Origin: an uncultured Caryophanales bacterium
Lineage (GTDB): Bacteria; Bacillota_I; Bacilli_A; RFN20; CAG-826
Direction: 5' to 3'
Assembly: GCA_937902735.1 (NCBI GenBank)
Contig: CALELS010000014.1
Location: 1-64,000, forward strand
DNA length: 64,000 nt
Part shown: one piece after another, positions 1-6,011 of the stretch
Layout of the letters: every line of letters starts with the position of its first letter
How positions within the stretch are numbered: the stretch's first letter is position 1
Notes under the pieces: model-generated
Database searches by the model: none
What the model was told of the DNA's origin: nothing
Seen by the model: the letters and a program-made list of their open reading frames with translations, nothing else
Program-made: the position numbers and the translations under genes

Positions 1-105
1 TTCAATTAGGGTTTTTGAATTCCCCAATTACACCCCGATTTATTTTACTGAGCGCCTAAGATAGGCCCTAGGTTCGTCTTATTTAAGATTTAATCTTAAG
101 TTAAA

Positions 106-2832
106 TTATTCAGCGGGAGTTAATACTTGATCACTTGGATAAGTATCGATAATGTAGTTGGTAACATTTGTACCTTGTGAAGTTGATTGATAAATTGTGA
201 ATTCAACTCTAACAAGACCATCATCGCTTAAATAGAAAGCGTGTTCACCTTGGAGTTTTGTACCATCTTCAAGTTCAACTTCAACTTCTGCCCAATCTTC
301 TTCTAATTCAAGGTTGATGGCTGGAGCAATTTCATCTGCAGTCATTTCTTTAGCATCAGCAATTGATAATTTGCTTGCATCAGCCATAAGTGGCAACTCA
401 TATTGATAGAATCCTTCTTTAGATTCATCAACAATATCTTTTGATGTCATACCAAATAAGGAAGCCATTTCTTCAATGAGAGCTTTAGCGGCTTTAACAG
501 TATCGCCATCTTTTAAGATAATGAAGTAATTATGAGTACCATCTTCTTTATCCATTGAGAAGGTGAGTTCGAAGCCATTACCAGTGGCGTATAGGTGAGC
601 AGCGTTATCTTTGAATCCTAAGGATTCATCGACAACCATATCATATTCACCTAAAGTATCTGGTGTAGGAGTTACTGTAGCGTCTTTATCGCAGAATTTG
701 ACTGAATTTTCATCTGCAATAAGACTTAATTGTTCACCTAAGAATTTGCCAAGCCATTTTCCTTCAACGCCATTAACGACGATGACTTCTAAAACGTAAT
801 CTGATGCATTTTTATTTGGAGTGCGGATATATTGTCCAACGCCAGCAGAAACGCCAGTGATAGTTTTGTTTTTGTCGTCGTATTTTAAGTTTTCAGAAAC
901 GGTTTGACTATAACGTTTGTAAGAAGAATCGATTTTGAAATCGAATTTAAATGTTTCGCCTACGGCGATTCTTACTGTTTCAACAGGGATTCTATCTTCA
1001 CCATCGATGAGATAATACTGTCCTGGAACTTCGTTAACATCTGGGAATATGGCTTTGAAATATTTATCTTTTTCAGTTGAGAAATCGTAGAAGGATTTTG
1101 TGCCAGTATAGTGACCAACATTACCATCAACAGGCATTTTTCCATCAGTGTCACGATAATGCATCATACAATCGAAACCAAGTTCAATTTTATCGACTTC
1201 TTCTGCGTTTTCTTCACTATAATGAACATAGAGTTGTAAATCATTCCATTCGTCAACGATATAACCACTATAATCTGGGGAGGAACTATCGTAGAGATTG
1301 ATTAAGCCATAGGCATCAGCAACATTAGTTAATAAGGTATCATCAACTGTATGTTTGGAGATGGTGTAATCTGGTTCAAATACTTCGTATTCATAACCAA
1401 GACCCATTGAATAATATTGACCATTGTGACCATAACGTTCAACATCAAATAAGTTTTCGTTGTTGTATGCAACTGCTCTTGGGTTATTACCCTTAACATC
1501 GTACCAGAAGGCATATGTATCAGAACCTTCGTAAGAAAGTTTAGCTGTACCATCTTCAATACGTTCAGCAATTACTTCTGGATCTGAATCAACGATAGCA
1601 TAAACTTCACTACCTTCAATTTCTGATTTAACTGCATAAACACCGTATTTTTGATCTTTATGATCATCAATGAAGAGATATGATTGAGTGTATTTATATT
1701 CGTAATAATCACTTAAATCCCAGTCTTCAGTATCACGAGCAGATGTAAATCCGTTTGCAGAAACATATTCGTGTTCTTTGAGGTCCATGTTTTCTTCACC
1801 TTCAGATAAATCTGTTTCAGAAGTATACGAACCTTTTTCATAGAACAAGTTATAAAGGATTTCGTTTGGATTAACTGTTGTTCTTTTTGCTTCGGCAGTT
1901 GTTAAGAATTCATCAACCCTACCAATAGCAGCATCTTGTTTTGCTTTAATTTTAACGCTACCGATTTCAGTGTATCCACTGACGGATCGATAAAGTGTCA
2001 TGATAACTTCACCATTAGCATTTTCTTCAATCTCAACTGAACCAAAGGTTTCTTTGCTTGATAATACTTCATCAAGTTGGAGAATCCAGGCAACATCTGT
2101 TAAAAAATCATCATTAATGAAGAAATATTTTTGATTTTCAACATATGCTGGAGCGGTTTCAACAAATCTATCTGCTAAAGATGTAATAACATGTTTTTCA
2201 ATGTATTCTTCCTCATCGAGATATGCTTTACCCCAATCGGAATCAAATGCATCATCTTTTTCAAAGATGTGATAATATGCACCTTCTTCACCGCCAATTA
2301 ATCCAAAGCCATTTTTGGTTTCATCAGAATAAGTGTATTTTTCGTTTTGAACGATTGTGTAAGTGTAATCGCTAGTTAATTTTTGATCATCTTTACCTTT
2401 GGTGCCTTTTTTGATGGTAACTTCGAGCTCAAGTTTATCACCGAGGGATTTAACTTTTGTAGCAAGAGCTTCAACATCAGTAACGGTAACAGTACAAGTA
2501 GTTGTGAATTTTGGATCAGCAACTAGAGTAGCTTTAATCTTTGCTTGTCCTTCGCTAATAGCGGTTACTTTACCGTTTTCATCAACTGTAGCAACACTTT
2601 CATCATCACTTGTCCAAGTAACTTCTTTGTGTTCATAAGCATCTGGAGTAACTGTAACGCTTAATAATTCTTCTTCACCTTTAGCGAGAGATAAGACTGG
2701 TCTAACAAATATATCTTGAACCTTCACAACTACTGGATCTGGTCCAGGTGTTGGAGTTGGAGTAGGATTGTTATTACAACCTGCAACAAGTAAAGCTGAG
2801 AAGGCCGTTAGAACTAATAACTTTTTATTCAT
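106..2832 (-). CDS. large lipoprotein with Ig-like (BIG2) domain
   Basis: A 908-residue surface lipoprotein of unknown function. Residues 1-19 form a signal peptide ending in the lipobox LVAGC, so Cys19 should be lipidated. A Pro/Thr linker follows (about 24-36), then a BIG2-type Ig-like domain (about 37-118) with the typical TWTSDDESVATVDENG core. The remaining roughly 790 residues are acidic, rich in Tyr, Asp and Glu, and match no family I recognise. The start is supported by AAAGGAG 8 bases upstream of ATG. The gene stands alone; the next gene upstream is radC, 173 bases away. Lipoprotein call is firm; role unknown (adhesion or polymer binding would fit the Ig domain but is only a guess). 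Confidence 0.85.
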   Translation of the reverse strand: MNKKLLVLTAFSALLVAGCNNNPTPTPTPGPDPVVVKVQDIFVRPVLSLAKGEEELLSVTVTPDAYEHKEVTWTSDDESVATVDENGKVTAISEGQAKIKATLVADPKFTTTCTVTVTDVEALATKVKSLGDKLELEVTIKKGTKGKDDQKLTSDYTYTIVQNEKYTYSDETKNGFGLIGGEEGAYYHIFEKDDAFDSDWGKAYLDEEEYIEKHVITSLADRFVETAPAYVENQKYFFINDDFLTDVAWILQLDEVLSSKETFGSVEIEENANGEVIMTLYRSVSGYTEIGSVKIKAKQDAAIGRVDEFLTTAEAKRTTVNPNEILYNLFYEKGSYTSETDLSEGEENMDLKEHEYVSANGFTSARDTEDWDLSDYYEYKYTQSYLFIDDHKDQKYGVYAVKSEIEGSEVYAIVDSDPEVIAERIEDGTAKLSYEGSDTYAFWYDVKGNNPRAVAYNNENLFDVERYGHNGQYYSMGLGYEYEVFEPDYTISKHTVDDTLLTNVADAYGLINLYDSSSPDYSGYIVDEWNDLQLYVHYSEENAEEVDKIELGFDCMMHYRDTDGKMPVDGNVGHYTGTKSFYDFSTEKDKYFKAIFPDVNEVPGQYYLIDGEDRIPVETVRIAVGETFKFDFKIDSSYKRYSQTVSENLKYDDKNKTITGVSAGVGQYIRTPNKNASDYVLEVIVVNGVEGKWLGKFLGEQLSLIADENSVKFCDKDATVTPTPDTLGEYDMVVDESLGFKDNAAHLYATGNGFELTFSMDKEDGTHNYFIILKDGDTVKAAKALIEEMASLFGMTSKDIVDESKEGFYQYELPLMADASKLSIADAKEMTADEIAPAINLELEEDWAEVEVELEDGTKLQGEHAFYLSDDGLVRVEFTIYQSTSQGTNVTNYIIDTYPSDQVLTPAE

Positions 2833-3005
2833 AGAGTAAATCTCCTTTCGTTACAAAGTTGTATATATTTTATATATAATTAACAAAAGCCGTTAACATT
2901 TTCTTTTATGAAAGTGTTTTCATATCTATTTAACATAGTTAAAGATTATTTAATGTTTGGAAGAAAAATATATATTTTTTGCAACGAAAGACTTTTTTGT
3001 GTTGT

Positions 3006-3686
3006 CTAAGTGAGTACTTTTTCATTGTCTTTAAACGAATAATACCCCTCTTTAGTGATTATTATATGGTCCTTAAATTTGATGTCCAAATCAGCACTTT
3101 TTCTTTTGAGTAATTCAGTTGAAATAATGTCGTCTTGAGATGGCAGATAATTGTCGCTCGGATGGTTATGAATAATTACAAATGATGAACCTTTTCCAAT
3201 TAAGATTTCAGAGATGATTTCTTTGATTGAAACTTCAATGGATGAACTAGTTCCTCGATATAGTTCGATTTCTTTAATTATCTTATCTTTTTTGTTTAAA
3301 ATTATGAGTAATAAAACCTCTTGAGATTCCATCGATAAATGATAGTATTTTTGATATATATCAAAAGATGATGTAAAACTCTCACTATTTGAAGCATTTT
3401 CTTTGCTCACTCTTTTATGGAATTCAAACATCGCTAAAAGGAGCAATGATTTGGACTTTTTTAAGCCTTTAATTTTACTTATCCCATAATAATTTTCGAG
3501 GGAAAAATTAGCTAAACTTTTGTATGTTTTTAAGATCTCTTCTGAGATATCAAGGACGCTAAAATGGGCAGAACCACTACCGATAATTAAAGCTAATAAT
3601 TCAACATCATTTAAAGCACTTAAACCAAGTCGCAAAGCTTTTTCTCTAGGACGTAAATTTTCACTAATATCTTTGATATTTCTCAT
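3006..3686 (-). CDS. radC: RadC/JAMM-domain DNA repair-associated protein
   Basis: RadC family protein of 226 residues. The N-terminal helical part carries the family motif NLRPREKAL and the C-terminal JAMM/MPN metalloprotease-like domain has HNHPSDN near residue 173 followed by an Asp, the usual zinc-site arrangement. Biochemical role is unsettled; the family is linked to DNA repair, competence and mobile elements. An upstream in-frame ATG at 3707 exists, but the start at 3686 fits the family N-terminus (IKD...RPREK) and overlaps the stop of the upstream 59-residue peptide gene as TAATG, which indicates translational coupling. It is therefore the last gene of the small-peptide cluster. Confidence 0.9.
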   Translation of the reverse strand: MRNIKDISENLRPREKALRLGLSALNDVELLALIIGSGSAHFSVLDISEEILKTYKSLANFSLENYYGISKIKGLKKSKSLLLLAMFEFHKRVSKENASNSESFTSSFDIYQKYYHLSMESQEVLLLIILNKKDKIIKEIELYRGTSSSIEVSIKEIISEILIGKGSSFVIIHNHPSDNYLPSQDDIISTELLKRKSADLDIKFKDHIIITKEGYYSFKDNEKVLT

Positions 3687-3865
3687 TAATTCCAAGAGAA
3701 TTTCCATCCACCAGGGACTGTTGTGTTACCTTTTTTAGATGTGAATAACTTATAGACGATAACCGCCATTAAAGAGATTGCCATCACGGACATGACAACT
3801 GTTAATGAGATAGCTTCACCCGTGATACACGTATCACATTCGTATTGAGTTAATTCTTTTTTCAT
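3686..3865 (-). CDS. 59-residue small membrane peptide upstream of radC
   Basis: Small ORF with a strong ribosome site (GGAGG, 8 bases before ATG). The product begins MKKELTQYECDTC, has one hydrophobic helix (about residues 17-41) and ends in a Gly/aromatic tail KKGNTTVPGGWKFSWN. The N-terminal part has a CxxC pair. The stop codon overlaps the radC start as TAATG. Its own copy of the cluster promoter block lies at 3885-3940. I do not recognise the family. Size, single membrane span and an aromatic C-terminal tail would suit a pheromone precursor, bacteriocin-like or regulatory membrane peptide; these are inferences. Confidence 0.75.
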   Translation of the reverse strand: MKKELTQYECDTCITGEAISLTVVMSVMAISLMAVIVYKLFTSKKGNTTVPGGWKFSWN

Positions 3866-3884
3866 AAAATATCCTCCTATTACT

Positions 3885-3940
3885 TATATAGGAAGATTTT
3901 TTTGAAAAAGTGTGAAAAATAATTAAAGTATGGGAAAAAA
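3885..3940 (-). promoter_or_regulatory. conserved promoter block before the 59-residue peptide
   Basis: On the minus strand: TTTTTTCCCATACTTT, an A/T spacer, CACACTTTTT, then TATATAAG about 20 bases further. The two (C)CAYACTTT units start 18 bases apart. TTCACA could serve as a -35 and TATATA as the -10. The same arrangement precedes both 27-residue peptide genes, with the sequence changing to a GGAGG ribosome site here. A regulator binding to the direct repeats is inferred. Confidence 0.6.
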
Positions 3941-4010
3941 GATTTATCGTTTTTAATTTGTTTAAATAGCGGTTTGTATTAGAAAAGATAATAATTTAAA
4001 ATATTTCCAT

Positions 4011-4067
4011 AAAGGATAGTTCCTCCTAAACACTTAATATGGGATTAGATTAGGACGCTACTCCTTT
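4011..4067 (+). repeat. 57-nt hairpin element, copy A
   Basis: Read on the plus strand, AAAGGATAG pairs with CTA(C)TCCTTT at the outer end, and TCCTAAAC pairs with GATTAGGA inside. The right arm is followed by TTTTCTTTTTT. In this sense it looks like a large two-step intrinsic terminator. It lies just after the stop of the 27-residue peptide gene on the opposite strand. A second copy is at 4403-4459, and a 57-base relative with conserved pairing lies at 49938-49994. Confidence 0.65.
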
Positions 4068-4073
4068 TCTTTT

Positions 4074-4157
4074 TTATACTAACTTGATTAGCAAAAATAG
4101 AAGAAGAATCGCAATGAACATAGTTAGAAGCTGCTTTGTTTCTGTACTATTATTCAT
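4074..4157 (-). CDS. 27-residue single-span peptide, copy A
   Basis: Small ORF starting MNNSTETKQLL, followed by a strongly hydrophobic segment (about residues 12-25) and ending KLV. AAAGGAGG lies 9 bases before the ATG, an excellent ribosome site. The peptide is identical to copy B at 4466-4549. It resembles, only in general form, small membrane toxins, membrane-associated regulators or bacteriocin-like peptides. A real gene is supported by the ribosome site, the promoter block and exact conservation between the two copies, although the duplication is too recent for codon-level evidence. Confidence 0.65.
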   Translation of the reverse strand: MNNSTETKQLLTMFIAILLLFLLIKLV

Positions 4158-4201
4158 AGAATATTTCCTCCTTTCTTTTAAAATTCGTTAATTAAGGAAC
4201 A

Positions 4202-4273
4202 TTAAGAGAAGAAGGTACTACCCCGAGTTTTATAGTCTTTGCTTTGACTTTCAAGAGCAAAATTTGCTCTCAT
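4202..4273 (-). other. possible 23-codon leader ORF and 5' palindrome
   Basis: Directly after the TATATAAG box an ORF of 23 codons begins (MRANFALESQ...), without room for a ribosome site. Its start overlaps a perfect 17-base palindrome (4254-4270, AGAGCAAA/TTTGCTCT around one base), which would form a stem-loop at the 5' end of the transcript or act as an operator. The same occurs in copy B (palindrome 4646-4662). Whether the ORF is translated is uncertain; the hairpin is certain. Confidence 0.35.
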
Positions 4274-4277
4274 TACT

Positions 4278-4332
4278 TATATAGGAAGATTTTTTCGAAA
4301 AAGTGTGAAAAATAATTAAAGTATGGGAAAAA
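4278..4332 (-). promoter_or_regulatory. conserved promoter block, copy A peptide
   Basis: Minus strand: TTTTTCCCATACTTT, spacer, TTCACACTTTTTCGAAAAA, then TATATAAG. Near-identical to the blocks at 3885-3940 and 4670-4725. Drives, by position, the 27-residue peptide gene of copy A. Confidence 0.6.
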
Positions 4333-4402
4333 GAATTATCGTTTTTAATTTGTTTAAATTGCGGTTTGTGTTAGAAAAGATAATAATTTATAATATGTCC
4401 AT

Positions 4403-4459
4403 AAAGGATAGTTCCTCCTAAACACTTAATATGGCATTAGAATAGGAAGCTACTCCTTT
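4403..4459 (+). repeat. 57-nt hairpin element, copy B
   Basis: Second copy of the element at 4011-4067. The outer stem AAAGGATAG/CTA(C)TCCTTT is unchanged and the inner arms are TCCTAAAC and GAATAGGA. The plus-strand T-rich tail TTTTCTTTTTT is also kept. Confidence 0.65.
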
Positions 4460-4465
4460 TCTTTT

Positions 4466-4549
4466 TTATACTAACTTGATTAGCAAAAATAGAAGAAGAA
4501 TCGCAATGAACATAGTTAGAAGCTGCTTTGTTTCTGTACTATTATTCAT
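4466..4549 (-). CDS. 27-residue single-span peptide, copy B
   Basis: Identical peptide to copy A, with the same AAAGGAGG ribosome site and the same leader with the 17-base palindrome. It is the first gene after the greA terminator on this strand and has its own promoter block at 4670-4725. Function unknown. Confidence 0.65.
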   Translation of the reverse strand: MNNSTETKQLLTMFIAILLLFLLIKLV

Positions 4550-4669
4550 AGAATATTTCCTCCTTTCTTTTAAAATTCGTTAATTAAGGAACATTAAGAG
4601 AAGAAGGTACTACCCCGAGTTTTATAGTCTTTGCTTTGACTTTCAAGAGCAAAATTTGCTCTCATTACT

Positions 4670-4725
4670 TATATAGGAAGATTTTTTCGAAAAAGTGTGA
4701 AAAATATTTAAAGTGTGGGAAAAAA
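4670..4725 (-). promoter_or_regulatory. conserved promoter block, copy B peptide
   Basis: Minus strand: TTTTTCCCACACTTT, spacer AAATATTTT, TCACACTTTTTCGAAAAA, TATATAAG. It begins directly behind the greA terminator, so transcription of the peptide cluster should start independently here. The 15-base first part recurs exactly at 58572-58586. Confidence 0.6.
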
Positions 4726-4750
4726 TAAAAACGTACACATGCGTGCACGT
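4718..4750 (-). terminator. intrinsic terminator of greA
   Basis: On the minus strand ACGTGCAC and GTGTACGT pair (8 pairs including one G-U) around a GCAT loop, followed by TTTTTATTTTTT. It lies 25 bases after the greA stop. Confidence 0.85.
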
Positions 4751-4774
4751 AATTATTAAAGGATATAAATTTAA

Positions 4775-5254
4775 TTATTTACCAAAGTCGATTTTAAGAA
4801 TACGGACTTTGTATTCTTTGGCGACTCTAACGGTCACTTCATCACCAACTGCATGGCCGATAAGAGCAACACCTAAAGGTGAAGCATTAGAAATCAAGCC
4901 CTTCATTGGGTTTGCTTCAACTGTACCAACGATTGTATAGGATTCTTCTGTGTTATCACTTAAATCGAGAATATCAACCTTAGCACCAAGTGAAACTGTT
5001 GATGTGTTACGTGGTTTTGAAGAAATAATTTTAGCGTTTTGAAGGATTGCTTGAATTTCTTTGATTCTTCCTTCAATTTGACCTTGGCGTTCTCTTGCCG
5101 CATCATATTCAGCGTTTTCGCTTAAATCGCCTAATGCACGAGCAGCTTGAAGTTGTTCGATGACTTCTGGTCTTTCAACGTTAATTAAGTTATCTAATTC
5201 AGCTTTTAAGGCAGCTTCGCCTTCTTTAGTTAATTCGATTTTTTCGTTTGCCAT
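4775..5254 (-). CDS. greA: transcription elongation factor GreA
   Basis: GreA of 159 residues, which stimulates transcript cleavage by backtracked RNA polymerase. The N-terminal coiled coil (about 1-75) contains the family pattern LGDLSENAEYDAARERQ with the acidic tip residues, and the C-terminal FKBP-like domain ends with ...EYKVRILKIDFGK. The start at 5254 (MANEKIELTKEG) is chosen over the longer reading from 5278 because AGGAG lies 10 bases before it and it matches the family N-terminus. Last gene of the alaS cluster direction, separated by 72 bases from DUF1292; ends in a clear terminator. Confidence 0.95.
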   Translation of the reverse strand: MANEKIELTKEGEAALKAELDNLINVERPEVIEQLQAARALGDLSENAEYDAARERQGQIEGRIKEIQAILQNAKIISSKPRNTSTVSLGAKVDILDLSDNTEESYTIVGTVEANPMKGLISNASPLGVALIGHAVGDEVTVRVAKEYKVRILKIDFGK

Positions 5255-5326
5255 ATCTACTTTTCTCCTAAAAGACAAAAATGATTATACACACTCAAAT
5301 TAAATTAGTATAGAACAATTTAATTA

Positions 5327-5587
5327 TTATTTGATGTCGTTGATTTTTGGATCTTCATTGAAGGCGTTGAAGACCTCTTCAACTTCTTCATATTCTTCAT
5401 CATCTTCGATTTCGCTAATTTCTTTAGTGAGTTCATTATAAATGAAAGCCATCACATTATCATCTTCACCATCTTTATATACAAAGACATATGATTTACC
5501 TCTTTGTTCGTTTTCGTAGGTAAAAAGAATGTTAAATTCAACTTCTTTTCCATCTTCGTCAGTAATTATGATTTTATTTTCGTCCAT
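5327..5587 (-). CDS. DUF1292 (YrzB-like) protein
   Basis: Small acidic protein of 86 residues of the DUF1292 family, commonly found between ruvX (yrrK) and downstream genes in Firmicutes. The core ITDEDGKEVEFNILFTYE and SYVFVYKDGED is recognisable; the C-terminus is strongly acidic (DDEEYEEVEEVF). Overlaps ruvX by 14 bases, indicating a shared transcript. Molecular function is unknown. Confidence 0.85.
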   Translation of the reverse strand: MDENKIIITDEDGKEVEFNILFTYENEQRGKSYVFVYKDGEDDNVMAFIYNELTKEISEIEDDEEYEEVEEVFNAFNEDPKINDIK

Positions 5588-6011
5588 TGTTTTTCATCCT
5601 CTCAATATATGTTTCAAGAATTATTGAAGCTGCAACTGCATCAATAGTTTCTTTATGTTTCTTTAATGGTAGTCCTTGATTAAAAAGTCTTTCGTGCGCT
5701 TCAACAGATGTTAATCTTTCATCAACTAAAATAATATTAATATCTTCGATTTCTTTTTCTAAATCTGCTTTAAAACGACGGGCACTTAAGGCACGTTCTC
5801 CTTCAGTGTCATCCATATTTAAAGGAAGACCTAAAACAATTGTTTTAATATTCTCTTTTTGAATGACTTCTTTAACATGAGTTCTTGCTTTTTTGTAATT
5901 ATTCACTTCAAAGCGAAAATTCTCATAAGGATGACATTTAATTCCTAAAGAATCATTAATTGCCATTCCTAATGTAGTTGTTCCTAAATCAAGTCCTAAG
6001 ATTCTTTCCAT
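5574..6011 (-). CDS. ruvX: RuvX/YqgF Holliday-junction resolvase-like protein
   Basis: RNase H-fold protein of 145 residues, the usual length. It begins with the family motif LGLDLGTTTLGMAI (catalytic Asp near residue 7), has VLGLPLNMDDTEGERA in the middle and VDERLTSVEA with the acidic pair, then a conserved Asp in IDAVAASIIL. Known roles of the family are pre-16S rRNA 5' end maturation and possibly Holliday-junction processing. Its start overlaps the alaS stop by one base (TAATG), so translation is coupled with alaS. Confidence 0.93.
   Translation of the reverse strand: MERILGLDLGTTTLGMAINDSLGIKCHPYENFRFEVNNYKKARTHVKEVIQKENIKTIVLGLPLNMDDTEGERALSARRFKADLEKEIEDINIILVDERLTSVEAHERLFNQGLPLKKHKETIDAVAASIILETYIERMKNNGRK

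Larger units (their letters stand above)
3880..4725. repeat. tandem 392-bp duplication with partial third copy
   Basis: Two nearly identical units (about 3880-4272 and 4273-4664) are followed by the beginning of a third (4665-4725) that diverges into the greA terminator. Each full unit holds, read on the minus strand, a promoter-like block, a 5' leader beginning with a 17-base palindrome, a 27-residue peptide gene and a 57-base hairpin element. The units differ at only a few positions, mostly outside the peptide gene, so the duplication is recent or is kept uniform by recombination. Confidence 0.9.

Noticed and set aside
1..105. Inverted repeats near the left edge (AATT/AATT around GGG...CCC; TTAAGATT/AATCTTAA at 83-99) as a terminator for the first lipoprotein gene
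   Set aside because: Weak A/T-rich stems; the T-run would lie outside the window, so the claim cannot be supported.
3687..3707. radC start at 3707
   Set aside because: No ribosome site and overlap with the 59-residue peptide; the start at 3686 fits the family N-terminus and the TAATG coupling.
3998..4012. Tiny four-codon ORFs (ATGGAAATATTT and relative) after AGGAGG within the 57-nt elements
   Set aside because: The AGGAGG and ATG are better explained as parts of the conserved hairpin arms; four codons are too few to judge.
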